The position numbers and the translations under genes are program-made. The notes below the pieces were generated by a model, which was not told where the DNA came from, did not search any database, and saw nothing but the letters and a program-made list of their open reading frames with translations. Below are positions 1 to 8,320 of a stretch of DNA of 64,000 nucleotides, in pieces; position 1 is the first letter of the stretch; the number at the start of each line of letters is the position of its first letter. Where the stretch lies: positions 916,704-980,703 of the forward strand of contig NC_006461.1 of assembly GCF_000091545.1 (NCBI RefSeq), in the 5' to 3' direction. Origin of the DNA: Thermus thermophilus HB8. Lineage in GTDB: Bacteria; Deinococcota; Deinococci; Deinococcales; Thermaceae.

Positions 1-84
1 CCCGCGGGCGATCCGGGCCTCAAACTCTTCTAGCCTTTCCTGGTAGTCGGGGTCCTCGGGGTAGCCGATCCTAAGCTTCACCAT
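1..84 (-). CDS. paaA: PaaA, phenylacetyl-CoA epoxygenase catalytic subunit (N-terminal fragment)
   Basis: Only the first 28 codons are in the window; the gene runs off the left edge. The visible peptide begins MVKLRIGYPEDPDYQERLEE and continues FEARIARG, which resembles the N-terminus of PaaA, the diiron subunit that epoxidises the ring of phenylacetyl-CoA. The start overlaps the 3' end of the upstream TetR gene by 14 nt, so the two are co-transcribed. An exact PaaR-type operator in front of that regulator supports the paa assignment. The identification rests on a short fragment and on context; another acyl-CoA enzyme cannot be excluded. Confidence 0.6.
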   Translation of the reverse strand, partial: MVKLRIGYPEDPDYQERLEEFEARIARG

Positions 85-682
85 CTTCGCCTCCTTCCTC
101 ACGGCGTTCCCCTTCCGGGGAAGCCGCCACGCCAAGGGCCTTGAGGACCAGCTCGGCGTAGGCCTCTGCGAGCGCTTCCAGGGAGAGGGGGCCGTCGGGC
201 CGGTACCACTGGTAGGTCCAGTTGAGGGCGGAGAGGACGAAGAGGGTGGCGAGCCGCACGTTCTCCACCCGGAAGACCCCCGCCCGCACCCCCTCCTCCA
301 CCACGGCCTGCACCCCCTCCTCGTAGCGGCGCCTCAGGGCCTTGGCCTCCTCGAGGAGGGGAGGGGAGAGGTGCTTCCACTCGTGGAAGAAGACCGTGGC
401 CCGGGGAAGCTCCTCGGCGATGACCCGGAGGTGGCCCTTGACGAGGGCCTTCATCCGGGTCACGGGGTCTCCCGAAGGAAGCTCCTCCAAGACCTTCTGG
501 AACCTCTCCGCCGCCTGGCGCACCACCTCCAGGAGGAGCTCCTCCTTGGACTGGATGTGGGCGTAGAGGCTCCCGCCCTGGAGGTTCAGGTGGCGGGCGA
601 GCTCCCGCATGCTGGTGGCGTGGTAGCCCCTCTGGCTGAAGAGGTGCCCGGCGATGGTGAGGATCTGGCTCCGGCGGTCCAT
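71..682 (-). CDS. paaR: TetR-family repressor of phenylacetate catabolism, PaaR
   Basis: A 203-residue TetR protein. The N-terminal helix-turn-helix (about residues 5-50, MDRRSQILTIAGHLFSQRGY... with SMRELARHL and SLYAHIQSKEELL) is typical; the rest is the all-helical ligand domain, expected to bind phenylacetyl-CoA. I start it at the ATG at 682 rather than further upstream, because the operator and promoter lie directly in front of that ATG and longer versions add a low-complexity, non-TetR tail. It is the first gene of an operon with paaA. An operator matching the T. thermophilus PaaR consensus (CNAACGNNCGTTNG, recalled) lies 3 nt before the ATG, so autorepression is likely. Confidence 0.8.
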   Translation of the reverse strand: MDRRSQILTIAGHLFSQRGYHATSMRELARHLNLQGGSLYAHIQSKEELLLEVVRQAAERFQKVLEELPSGDPVTRMKALVKGHLRVIAEELPRATVFFHEWKHLSPPLLEEAKALRRRYEEGVQAVVEEGVRAGVFRVENVRLATLFVLSALNWTYQWYRPDGPLSLEALAEAYAELVLKALGVAASPEGERREEGGEDGEA

Positions 683-684
683 GG

Positions 685-729
685 CTAACGGTCGTTTGTT
701 AGTTTCGCACAACCTGGGCGAAGGGTCAA
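685..729 (-). promoter_or_regulatory. paaR-paaA promoter with PaaR operator
   Basis: On the minus strand a -35 TTGACC (729-724) and a weak -10 GAAACT (706-701) are 17 nt apart. The imperfect palindrome at 685-702 (plus strand CTAACGGTCGTTTGTTAG) begins with CTAACGGTCGTTTG, an exact fit to CNAACGNNCGTTNG. It overlaps the -10 box and the start region, so a bound repressor would block transcription. Confidence 0.7.
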
Positions 730-787
730 GTGTCCCCGCCACCCTGGCGGAACCTCCACGCCGGCCCAAGCCCGCTTGGGGCGGGGT

Positions 788-1714
788 TCAGAGCTCGGGG
801 AGCCTCGAGGCCGCCTCCCGAAGGCGCTCCCGGGAGGCGTGGAGGTAGATCTGGGTGGTGGCGATGGACTCGTGCCCCAGGAGGTCCTTTACCGCGTCCA
901 GCTCCACGCCCCGCTCCACGAGGAGGGTGGCGTAGGCGTGGCGGAGCTTGTGGGGGGTGAAGCGCCTGGGGTCCAGGCCCGCCCTGAGGGCGGCCTCCCG
1001 GAACTTGGCCTCCACCCAGCGGGCCGAGGGGACGTGGCCTTTGCGCCGCCCCTGCGAGAAAGTGAATATGTTCACATTTCCCTGCGGCCGTCCCAAGGCC
1101 TCCAGGACCTCCCGGGCCGTCTTGGAGAGCGGCACGAGCCTTTCCTTGTTCCCCTTGCCCACCACCCGCACCGCCACGGGGCTTCCTCCCTCGAGGACCA
1201 CGTTCCGCCCCTTCAGGGAGAGGGCCTCGGAGATGCGGAGGCCCGTGCCGTAGAGGAAGCGGGCCAGGGCCTCGAGGAGGGCCGCCTCCTTCTCCTCGCG
1301 GAAGGCCTCGAGGAAGCGCTTGAGCTCCTCGGGGCCCGGGTGCAGGGGAAGCCGCCTCCCGGCCTTGGGCCGGCCGATCCCCTCCGTGGGGTCCGAGGCC
1401 GCCTCGCCCTTCACCTCCCGCAGGTAGCGGTAGTAGCTCCTCAGGGCGGCCAGGAACCCCTGGACGCGCCTTGGGGCCCAGCGCTCCCTAAGGAGAAGGG
1501 CCCGCACCGCCTCGGGGCTTGGGGAGAGGCCCTCCGCCTCGAGGAAGCGGAACCAGAAGGCGAGGTCCTGGAGGTAGCGGCGCACCCCCCTTGGGGAGTA
1601 GCCCCGCTCCAGGAGGAGGTACTCGGCGTAGGGGGCGAGGGGCCAAAGGGCCTTCTCGGGCCGTTTGAGGCCGATGGTTTTCCAGATCACGTGGGCTGCG
1701 GGGCCTTCCGGCAT
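788..1714 (-). CDS. XerC/XerD-like tyrosine recombinase
   Basis: A 308-residue site-specific recombinase. The N-terminal SAM-like core-binding domain (about 20-110: AEYLLLERGYSPRGVRRYL) is followed by the catalytic domain with Arg in GTGLRISEALSL, Lys in GKGNKERLVPL, HKLRHAYA, and LGHESIATTQIYLH carrying the nucleophilic Tyr. The length fits chromosome-dimer resolvases. I chose the ATG at 1714: a TATAAT box lies exactly 6 nt upstream, as in leaderless Thermus transcripts; the alternative start 5 codons upstream would fall inside that box. It stands alone between the paa operon and a sugar-transport operon, with no integrative element visible around it, so a housekeeping Xer role is more likely than a mobile integrase. 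Confidence 0.8.
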   Translation of the reverse strand: MPEGPAAHVIWKTIGLKRPEKALWPLAPYAEYLLLERGYSPRGVRRYLQDLAFWFRFLEAEGLSPSPEAVRALLLRERWAPRRVQGFLAALRSYYRYLREVKGEAASDPTEGIGRPKAGRRLPLHPGPEELKRFLEAFREEKEAALLEALARFLYGTGLRISEALSLKGRNVVLEGGSPVAVRVVGKGNKERLVPLSKTAREVLEALGRPQGNVNIFTFSQGRRKGHVPSARWVEAKFREAALRAGLDPRRFTPHKLRHAYATLLVERGVELDAVKDLLGHESIATTQIYLHASRERLREAASRLPEL

Positions 1715-1720
1715 GGGGGC

Positions 1721-1750
1721 ATTATACATGCGCGAAATGTACCTTTCGCG
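1721..1750 (-). promoter_or_regulatory. xer promoter (leaderless) with palindromic operator
   Basis: The minus strand has TATAAT at 1726-1721, six nt before the ATG at 1714. Immediately upstream, 1731-1750 is a 20-bp palindrome (CGCGAAATGTACCTTTCGCG, 18 of 20 positions symmetric) filling the space between -10 and -35. It could be a repressor operator, or a binding site of the recombinase itself. Confidence 0.6.
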
Positions 1751-1780
1751 AAGATAGGGGGGCCGGAGGAAAATCCGCCC

Positions 1781-2827
1781 TCAGGCGAGGGCCTTCCCCG
1801 TCTTTGGGTGGAAGAGGCGGACCCGGCCCGGGTTAGGCCGCACCCAGACCTCCTCCCCAAAGGCCACGGAGAAGTCCGGGTCGGCCAGGGCCCGGAAGGT
1901 CTCGCCCTCCCGTTCCAGGGTGAGCTGGAGGTGGGGGCCCAGGGGCTCCACCACCAGGACCCGGGCGCGGAAGGCTCCTTCCGCCTGCTCCTTGGACACG
2001 CGGAGGTCCTCGGGTCGGACGCCCAAAAGTACCTCCCCCTCCACCGGGCTCGGCACGGCGAAGCCCTCGAGGACCACCCTCCCCCCCAGGGCCCCGGCCC
2101 GAAGGAAGTTCATGGGGGGGTTGCCGATGAACCCGCCCACGAAGGTGTCCGCCGGGGCGTGGTAGATCTCCGTGGGCGTGCCGAGCTGGACGATTTCTCC
2201 CTGGCGCATCACGGCGATGCGGTCGGCCAGGCTCATGGCCTCCACCTGGTCGTGGGTCACGTAGAGGGTGGTGGTCCGGGTCTCCTTGAGGAGCCGCTTG
2301 AGCTCGGCCCGCATTTCCAGGCGCAGGAGGGCGTCCAGGTTGGAGAGGGGCTCGTCCATGAGGAGGACCTCCGGCTCCACCGCCAAAGCCCGCGCCACCG
2401 CCACCCGTTGGCGCTGTCCGCCGGAAAGCTGGGCGGGGTAACGGTCCAGAAGCTCCTCAATGTGGAGAAGGGCCGCCACCTCGCCCACCTTCCTCCGGAT
2501 CTCCTCCTCGGGGCGCCGCTTCATCCGCAGGCCGAAGGCCACGTTCTCGTAGACGGTGAGGTGGGGGAAGATGGCGTAGTTCTGGAAGACCATGGCGATC
2601 CCCCTAAGCCTCGGGGGCAGGTGGGTAACCCGGCGCTCCCCGATGTAGACCTCCCCGGAGGTGGGGGCCTCGAGGCCCGCCACGATGCGGAGGAGGGTGG
2701 TCTTCCCGCACCCCGAGGGCCCGAGGAGGACGAGGAACTCCTGGTCCCGGACCTCGAGGTCCACCCCCTTCAAGGCCTCCACCTTGCCGAAGCGCTTGCT
2801 GACCTTTTCCACGCGGATCCCGGCCAT
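1781..2827 (-). CDS. Sugar ABC transporter ATPase (MalK/UgpC type)
   Basis: A 348-residue ATPase with Walker A GPSGCGKTTLLRIVAG (about residues 38-53), signature LSGGQRQRVAVARALA, Walker B VLLMDEPLSNLD, the H-loop TTTLYVTHDQVEA and a C-terminal OB/TOBE regulatory domain (FVGGFIGNPPMNF onward), the hallmark of MalK-type carbohydrate importers. It is the last gene of the leftward operon, 9 nt after the second permease. It would energise uptake of the substrate bound by the binding protein at 5748-7013. MalK-type ATPases are often shared among several sugar importers. Confidence 0.9.
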   Translation of the reverse strand: MAGIRVEKVSKRFGKVEALKGVDLEVRDQEFLVLLGPSGCGKTTLLRIVAGLEAPTSGEVYIGERRVTHLPPRLRGIAMVFQNYAIFPHLTVYENVAFGLRMKRRPEEEIRRKVGEVAALLHIEELLDRYPAQLSGGQRQRVAVARALAVEPEVLLMDEPLSNLDALLRLEMRAELKRLLKETRTTTLYVTHDQVEAMSLADRIAVMRQGEIVQLGTPTEIYHAPADTFVGGFIGNPPMNFLRAGALGGRVVLEGFAVPSPVEGEVLLGVRPEDLRVSKEQAEGAFRARVLVVEPLGPHLQLTLEREGETFRALADPDFSVAFGEEVWVRPNPGRVRLFHPKTGKALA

Positions 2828-2836
2828 GATGCCCTC

Positions 2837-3634
2837 CTAGCGGCTCGCGATGCCCCAGAGGGTGAAGAGGTAGCGCCGCACGGCGAAGATGAAGACCAAG
2901 GCGGGCACCACCAGGAAGAACCCTCCGGCGAACTTAAAGGGCAGGGGCGACTCGTCCAAGAGGGAGAGGAGGAAGGCCGTGAGCGTCTTGTTCTGCAGGG
3001 TGAGGACGCTTGCGGCGAAGACCTCGTTCCAGGAGGTGATGAAGGCGAAGATGGCGGTGGCGGCGAGGCCCGGCAGGGCGAGGGGCAAGACCACCTTGAG
3101 GAAGGCCTGGCTCCGGGTGCACCCCAGGGTCCAGGCGGCCTCCTCCAGCTCCTTCGGGATGGAGAGAAAGAGGCTTGCGCTCACCATCACCGAGAAGGGC
3201 AGGGTGAGGGCGGTGTGCACCAGGGCCACCCCCAAGGGGGTGTCGTAAAGCCCCACCCGCAGGAAGAGGACGGCGAGGGGCAGGGCCAGGACCACGATGG
3301 GAAAGGCGCGGGTCAGGATGAGGAAGACCCGGAACAGGTCCCGCCCGAAGAAGGGGTAGCGGGCGAGGGCGTACCCCGCGGGCGCCCCCAGGAGGAGGCT
3401 GAAGAGCATGGTGAGGCCCGCCACGGCGAGGCTCGTGGCCGTGGCCCGCCAGACCCCCTCCACCCCGAAGAAGAAGCGCAGGGTGTCCAAGGAGACCTCC
3501 CGGGGCCACAAGGCCTTGGGCCAGGCGTAGACCGCCTCCCTGGGAGCGAAGGCGCTCAGGGCGATGAGGTAGATGGGAAGGAGCACCCAGAAGGTGAAGA
3601 CGAGGGCGAGAAGCCAGGGCCATACCCGGCTCAT
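2837..3634 (-). CDS. Sugar ABC transporter permease (MalG type)
   Basis: A 265-residue inner-membrane protein with six predicted hydrophobic segments, beginning WLLALVFTFWVLLPIYLIAL. The EAA loop that docks on the ATPase is seen as EEAAWTLGCTRSQAFLKVVL-PLALPG (about residues 180-205). It overlaps the preceding permease by 4 nt and precedes the ATPase gene. It is the second half of the heterodimeric channel. Confidence 0.88.
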   Translation of the reverse strand: MSRVWPWLLALVFTFWVLLPIYLIALSAFAPREAVYAWPKALWPREVSLDTLRFFFGVEGVWRATATSLAVAGLTMLFSLLLGAPAGYALARYPFFGRDLFRVFLILTRAFPIVVLALPLAVLFLRVGLYDTPLGVALVHTALTLPFSVMVSASLFLSIPKELEEAAWTLGCTRSQAFLKVVLPLALPGLAATAIFAFITSWNEVFAASVLTLQNKTLTAFLLSLLDESPLPFKFAGGFFLVVPALVFIFAVRRYLFTLWGIASR

Positions 3635-4476
3635 CCGTACACCTCCTCCCGGACGCGGAGGGCCCGGAGGTAAAAGAGGGTGGCGGCCACGGAGACGAGG
3701 AGGATGAGGACGGCGTAGGCCGCCGCCACCCCCGGGTTCTGGTAGTCGGCGTACCAGAAGTAGGCCTCCCCCGCCAGCACCGGCAGGTTCCGGCCGGAGA
3801 GGGCCACCACCACGGCGAAGACCTCAAAGGCGAGGACCGTGCGCAGGATCAAGGCCGTCTGGATGCTGGGCTTGAGGAGGGGGAGGGTCACCTTCCGGAA
3901 CCGGACCCAGGGCGTGGCCCCGAAGACCTCGGCCGCCTCGTGCAGCTCCCTGGGGATGAGCTGGAGGCCCGCCACCAGGATGACGAGGACCAAGGGCGTG
4001 GCCCGCCAGACCTCCGCCGCCACCACGGCGAGGAAGAGGGCCGTGGGGTGCTCGTAGGTGAGCCAGCCCACGGGCTCCTCCAGGACCCCGAGGGCGTGGA
4101 GGAGGGTGTTGAGGTAGCCCCGCTCGGTGAAGATGGAAAGCCACACGATCCCCGCCGCCAGGTCCGAGATCCCGAGGGGCACGGTCCAGAAGTAGAGGAA
4201 GAGGTCGCGCCCGCGCCCGAGGCGTTCCAGGAGGAGGCCCATGGCCAGGGCTAAAGCGAGCTGGAGCGGGACCACGATGGCGGTGAGGAAGAGGGTGTTC
4301 CGCAGGGCGTCCCCAAAGTAGAGGTCCTGGGCCATCCTGCGGAAGTTGCCCAAGCCCACCCCCTCCCCTTCCCGGAAGGCGAGGACCAGGGCGCTGAGGA
4401 GGGGCCAGCCGAAGAAGACCAGGAGGAAGAGGACGGAGGGAAGGATCAGAAGGTAAGGAAGGTACCGGTCCTTCAT
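3631..4476 (-). CDS. Sugar ABC transporter permease (MalF type)
   Basis: A 281-residue permease starting MKDRYLPYLLILPSVLFLLV, six hydrophobic segments, EAA motif HEAAEVFGATPWVRFRKVTL followed by PLLKPS (about residues 180-205). It overlaps the upstream hydrolase gene by 4 nt and the downstream permease by 4 nt, so the genes are translationally coupled. Confidence 0.88.
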   Translation of the reverse strand: MKDRYLPYLLILPSVLFLLVFFGWPLLSALVLAFREGEGVGLGNFRRMAQDLYFGDALRNTLFLTAIVVPLQLALALAMGLLLERLGRGRDLFLYFWTVPLGISDLAAGIVWLSIFTERGYLNTLLHALGVLEEPVGWLTYEHPTALFLAVVAAEVWRATPLVLVILVAGLQLIPRELHEAAEVFGATPWVRFRKVTLPLLKPSIQTALILRTVLAFEVFAVVVALSGRNLPVLAGEAYFWYADYQNPGVAAAYAVLILLVSVAATLFYLRALRVREEVYG

Positions 4477-5735
4477 CGCGTCCAGAAGAGGGCCAAGGCG
4501 GCGCTCCAGGAGAAGCCCTCACCCCCCCTCCCCTGCCCCGTAAGGGGGTCGTAGTACTCCCGGAAGCCCTCCCGCTCCATGAGGGCGAGGGCGTCCGCCT
4601 TGAGCCTTGCCGCCAGGGCGGCGAAACCGTAGTCCCTAAACCCCTCGGCCACCATCCAGTTGACGTTGATCCACACCGGGCCCCGCCAGTACCGCCCGGG
4701 TTCAAAGAAGGGGCTCGTGGGGTCCACGCTGGGAAGGAGGTAGCGCGCCTTTTCCCCCCAGCGCTCCGCCTCTTGGGCGAGGAGGCTTGCCCGCCCCTGG
4801 TGGGGCGTTCCGGCGAAGAGGGGCAGGAAGCCCGCGGAGGTCTTCACCGCGATGGGCTCCCCGGCCACGAGGTCCCAGGAGAAGTAAAACCCCGCCTCCC
4901 GGTCCCAGAGGGCCTCGAGGCCCACCTCCCCCCGCACGATCCACTCCTCAATCTCGTAGGGGTCCTCCTGAAGGAGGACGGCGAGGGCGTAGAGGTCCCG
5001 GTTGGCCCGCTGGAGGATGGCGTTGAACCCCACGTCCACCACCTTGAAGGGGGACTGGCGGTAGATCTCCCGGGGGTCGTACTCCAGGCGGCGGAAGAGG
5101 TAGAGGAGGGAGAGGTAGCGGTCGTAGTCCTCCTTCCTGGGCCGCTCCTCGGGGTTCACGTGCTTCACGTCCCGCCGCTCGTAGGGGGGGAGGTTCTCCA
5201 CGGGCACCCGGCTCAGGGGCTTGTCCCAGGCTGGGCTGTTGTCCATGCCCGACTCCCAGGGGTGGACGATGACCACGAGGCCGGTGCGGTAGGGGTCGCG
5301 GGCGTGGTAGAGCCAGCGGTGGAAGGCGAGGAGCTTGGGAAAGAGGTACCGGGCCCGCTCCCGGGCCCGGTCCCGGTCCGGGTCCTTCTCGTAGAGGTAG
5401 CGGACCACCGTGGCCACCACCGGGGGCTGGGTGATGCCGGAGGTGGCGGGCTGGGCCCGGGCCTCCCGGCCCCAGACGTCGGGGCCGGGGAAGTAGTCCC
5501 GGCTCTGCTCGTGGAAGACGATGTGGGGGAGCATCCCGTCCGGGCCTTGGCCGTAGTCAAAGAGGCAGAGGAGCTCCTGCCAGGCCCGCTCCCAGTCCAC
5601 CTGGGTCCACCCCAGGGCGATGAAGGCCGAGTCCCAAAGCCACTGGTAAGGGTAGAGCCCGTGCGCGGGGACGGTGAAGGCCCCCCGGCTGTTGCGCTGG
5701 AGGACCTCCACCGCCTTCGTCCTCAAAGGCGCCAC
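4473..5735 (-). CDS. mgh: Mannosylglycerate/glucosylglycerate hydrolase, GH63
   Basis: A cytoplasmic glycosidase of about 420 residues with the (alpha/alpha)6 fold of GH63. Recognisable blocks are YPYQWLWDSAF (28-38), HPWESGMDNSPAWD (158-171, with the likely catalytic acid Asp in GMDNSP) and a C-terminal GFREYYDP where the second catalytic Glu of related enzymes lies. There is no signal peptide, so it acts on an imported substrate. T. thermophilus is known to own a GH63 enzyme that hydrolyses mannosylglycerate and glucosylglycerate, and this neighbourhood fits it. The start is a GTG 12 nt after the binding-protein gene; no better start is visible because stops (TGA TAG) lie just upstream. The exact substrate is inferred, not seen. 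Confidence 0.8.
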   Translation of the reverse strand: MAPLRTKAVEVLQRNSRGAFTVPAHGLYPYQWLWDSAFIALGWTQVDWERAWQELLCLFDYGQGPDGMLPHIVFHEQSRDYFPGPDVWGREARAQPATSGITQPPVVATVVRYLYEKDPDRDRARERARYLFPKLLAFHRWLYHARDPYRTGLVVIVHPWESGMDNSPAWDKPLSRVPVENLPPYERRDVKHVNPEERPRKEDYDRYLSLLYLFRRLEYDPREIYRQSPFKVVDVGFNAILQRANRDLYALAVLLQEDPYEIEEWIVRGEVGLEALWDREAGFYFSWDLVAGEPIAVKTSAGFLPLFAGTPHQGRASLLAQEAERWGEKARYLLPSVDPTSPFFEPGRYWRGPVWINVNWMVAEGFRDYGFAALAARLKADALALMEREGFREYYDPLTGQGRGGEGFSWSAALALFWTR

Positions 5736-5747
5736 GGGCTCAATCTA

Positions 5748-7013
5748 TCACTCCACGGGGCAGGCGCCCGTGCTCGGGGCGTCGGGCGGCCAGCAGGGGG
5801 CGCCCGTCTCCCGGAGGATGCGGGCGAGGTTCTGGGCCTCGAGGTCCAAGGCCCGCCGGATCTCCTCCCCCCGGAGGACGATCCGGGTGAAGGCGTCCCG
5901 GTAGACCTTGTTGAACTCCCCGCCCTTGTCCCCAAGCCCCACGGGGAGGAGGCTCGGCAGGGCGTCCTTGGCCGAGGACTGGGCCGAGACCGCCTCGGCG
6001 AGGAGCCGGATCCCCTCGGGCAGGTCCTCCCCGTAGCGCGCCCGCACCACGGGGAAGAAGCCCACCTCCTTGAGGGTGAGGAGCTGGACCTCGGGCCGCG
6101 TCAGGTAGTCCACGAGCGCCTCGGCGGCCCGCTTGTCGGGCGCGGTCTTGGGGATGGCGAGCCCCGCCACCACCGGCATGAACCCCCGCCCCTTGGGCCC
6201 TGCGGGGGCCGGGAAGGCCACGAAGTCCTGGGGCCTCTGCACCAGGGCGTCCTTGAGCCGCGCCGTGTGGTCCCAGGCGATCCAAACCTCCCCGGAGAGG
6301 AGGGGCTCCTGCATGAACTCGTAGGCCGTGGACCTGGGGTTGACGTAGCGCCAAAGCTCCCGGAAGTCCCGCCACATGGCCTCGGCCTCGGGGCTCTTGA
6401 AGCGGCGCACCTGGCTGCCCGTGTAGGAGGGGTAGAGGTAGCCCTGGAGGAAGCGGTGGATGAGCCCTCCAGGCCCCGCGGGGAAGCCCAGGCGGCGCTG
6501 GCCCGTGGCCTCCTGGATCGCCTTGGCCCAGTTCTTGAGGTCCTCGTAGGTGAGGGCGTTGAGGTCGGCTCCCGGGGGAAGGTACTTCAGGGCCTCCTTC
6601 CGGGCCACCATGACGTAGGTGGCCTGCATCCAGGGGAGGTACTGCTGGTTCGGGGTGCCCATCCGCCCGAGCTCCACGAACGCCTGGGGGAAGCCCCGGT
6701 CCTGAAGCCGGGCGTAGAGGCCGTCCAAAGGCTCCAGAAGCCCCCGGCTCACCAAGGGGGGAAAGTCCCCGTGGAGCCCGCCCAAAACCCCCACGGTCCC
6801 CCGGCCCGTCTGGGCCTCGGCCAGCACCCGGTTGAGCCAAACGGGGTAGTCCTCGGGCACGAACTGGACCTGGCCGGAGAAGCCCTTCAGGATCACCTGC
6901 CGCATCTTCTGGGCCTCTTCAATGGGCCTGAGCTGGGTGGAAAGGAAGACCACCCCTTGGGCCAGGCCCAGGCTCGAGGCCAAAAGGAAGGCCAAGAAAC
7001 CCGCTTTCCGCAC
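5748..7013 (-). CDS. Sugar ABC transporter substrate-binding protein
   Basis: A 421-residue extracellular solute-binding protein with a clear signal peptide (VRKAGFLAFLLASSLGLAQ) that captures the ligand for the permeases downstream. The mature part shows the usual two-lobe pattern, e.g. WIAWDHTARLKDALVQ and PEVQLLTLKEVGFFPV. I start it at GTG 7013 because AGGAGGT lies just upstream; a start 10 codons earlier would put the Shine-Dalgarno sequence inside the gene. First gene of the operon; the next gene is the GH63 hydrolase, so mannosylglycerate or a related glycoside is the likely ligand. Confidence 0.85.
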   Translation of the reverse strand: MRKAGFLAFLLASSLGLAQGVVFLSTQLRPIEEAQKMRQVILKGFSGQVQFVPEDYPVWLNRVLAEAQTGRGTVGVLGGLHGDFPPLVSRGLLEPLDGLYARLQDRGFPQAFVELGRMGTPNQQYLPWMQATYVMVARKEALKYLPPGADLNALTYEDLKNWAKAIQEATGQRRLGFPAGPGGLIHRFLQGYLYPSYTGSQVRRFKSPEAEAMWRDFRELWRYVNPRSTAYEFMQEPLLSGEVWIAWDHTARLKDALVQRPQDFVAFPAPAGPKGRGFMPVVAGLAIPKTAPDKRAAEALVDYLTRPEVQLLTLKEVGFFPVVRARYGEDLPEGIRLLAEAVSAQSSAKDALPSLLPVGLGDKGGEFNKVYRDAFTRIVLRGEEIRRALDLEAQNLARILRETGAPCWPPDAPSTGACPVE

Positions 7014-7038
7014 GCTCCACCTCCTTTCTTTGGGGGAG

Positions 7039-7068
7039 AGCATACCCCCCTTTCCCGCCCCCCGTCAA
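7039..7068 (-). promoter_or_regulatory. Promoter of the glycoside uptake operon
   Basis: Minus strand: -35 TTGACG (7068-7063), 18-nt spacer, -10 TATGCT (7044-7039). It lies about 25 nt before the GTG of the binding protein, leaving a short leader with a strong AGGAGGT ribosome-binding site. Confidence 0.65.
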
Positions 7069-7106
7069 GGCTTTTGAAACCCCCTCCACGGGAAAGTGAA
7101 GAAGCG

Positions 7107-7129
7107 GGCCCCGGGAGCCTCCCGGGGCC
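7107..7129 (-). terminator. Terminator after the FBP aldolase/phosphatase gene
   Basis: An 11-bp perfect stem (GGCCCCGGGAG / CTCCCGGGGCC) with a one-base centre, followed on the minus strand by a T-rich tract (CGCTTCTTCACTTTCC). It is 15 nt after the stop codon at 7144. Confidence 0.6.
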
Positions 7130-7143
7130 GCCCCTAGCGGTCT

Positions 7144-8235
7144 TTAACTGAACTCCCGCTCCAAAGCCTTCAGCCGCTCGGCGATCCCCGTGTACTCCAG
7201 CTCCTCCATGGGAAGCATGGCGGGGCCGTAGAAGCCCTGGCGGCGCATCTCCTGGGCCTTCTCCACCACCTTGGCCCGCACCGCCTCCCACACGGGGTCG
7301 GCGAAGAGGTCCACGGGCTCGGAAAGCCGCCCCTCCCGCAAGGAGAAGGCCAGGCCGCACACCATGGGCACGCAGAAGAAGGTGGAGGCCGGGGTGTTGG
7401 CCCGCACGGGCATCAGGGGCATGTGGTGGCTTCCCCGGGTGTCCCCCGCCACGTAGGGGGCGAGGGCGAAGACGGGGCCGAACTCCTCCGTGGCGGGGAA
7501 GATCTTCTGGGTGCGGACGATGGCCACGGGGTCGTCCTTGCCCACGTAGCGCCCGGCGATGTTCCTCAGGCGCGTGGTGCTCACCACGGCGGCCTGCTCC
7601 CCGTGCTTCCGGGACCAGATGGACTCTATGGCGAAGCGGTGGGAGTCGCGAAGGAGGGTGGCGATGTCGTAGAGGCGCTCGGGGGCGTCCAGCTCAATGT
7701 AGCTGTCCCGCTCCGTCTGGGCCAAGTCCATGATGCGGAAGCGGAAGCCGGGCCTAAGCTCCGGGGAAAGGAGGAGGCCCGAGGAGTACATGGGGTCGGC
7801 GAAGGCCAGGTAGAGGGGGAGGTTGAAGGCCCCGGGCTCCGTCTTGTCGGCGGCGAGGACCATGAAGGGCTCCGCGGGGCGCTCGGTGAACTCCATCTCC
7901 GCCACCTGGGGCCCAAGGCCGTGGAGGTTCCCCGTGAAGGCGTCCTTGAGGAGGTCCTGGCCCGCCCCGTAGAGGCCTTCGGCCTTGGCCACCTCGGTGC
8001 CCTCGCGGAAGGCCTTCCAGGCCAGGGCGTGCACCTCCTGGTTCCGCACCCCCCGGGTGTGGGATAGGAGGAGGACGATGTCGTCGCCGATGTGGAAGAC
8101 GTAGGCGTCCAGGAGGAGGCGGCCCACCTCCTCCCGAACCACCTCCTCCACCTTGGCGAGGACCTTGCGGCTGGGCAGGGTGTGCCCGCCCACCGAGCCG
8201 ATGTCCGCCTTGAGCACGCTCAAGGTGACCTTCAT
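7144..8235 (-). CDS. fbp: Bifunctional fructose-1,6-bisphosphate aldolase/phosphatase (class V)
   Basis: A 363-residue enzyme of the thermophile-specific FBPA/P family, which joins triose phosphates and dephosphorylates the product to fructose 6-phosphate, making gluconeogenesis one-way. Visible hallmarks are the N-terminal metal-binding KADIGSVGGH, YVFHIGDDIVLLLSHTRG, and GRYVGKDDP, which carries the Tyr and Schiff-base Lys of the aldolase. The start at ATG 8235 has a good GGAGGTGAG site. It is divergent from an hxlR gene. Length is as usual for the family. Confidence 0.9.
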   Translation of the reverse strand: MKVTLSVLKADIGSVGGHTLPSRKVLAKVEEVVREEVGRLLLDAYVFHIGDDIVLLLSHTRGVRNQEVHALAWKAFREGTEVAKAEGLYGAGQDLLKDAFTGNLHGLGPQVAEMEFTERPAEPFMVLAADKTEPGAFNLPLYLAFADPMYSSGLLLSPELRPGFRFRIMDLAQTERDSYIELDAPERLYDIATLLRDSHRFAIESIWSRKHGEQAAVVSTTRLRNIAGRYVGKDDPVAIVRTQKIFPATEEFGPVFALAPYVAGDTRGSHHMPLMPVRANTPASTFFCVPMVCGLAFSLREGRLSEPVDLFADPVWEAVRAKVVEKAQEMRRQGFYGPAMLPMEELEYTGIAERLKALEREFS

Positions 8236-8320
8236 AGTCTCACCTCCTTCGTTTCCATGTTTCCACACCCCGGGGCCCCGGCGCAAGGCCGCTCCCTTTC
8301 GCTTTACCGGGCAAAGCGCT

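Noticed and set aside
788..1714. Integrase of a second mobile element
   Set aside because: No tRNA, direct repeats or cargo around it, and it resembles chromosomal XerC/XerD in length and motifs.
776..3673. 965-codon open frame on the plus strand
   Set aside because: It is antisense to xer, malK and permease genes with clear motifs; its translation is His/Pro/Gly/Glu-rich with no domain. High-G+C genes give long antisense frames.
4773..7151. 792-codon open frame on the plus strand
   Set aside because: Antisense shadow of the GH63 and binding-protein genes; low-complexity translation and no ribosome site.
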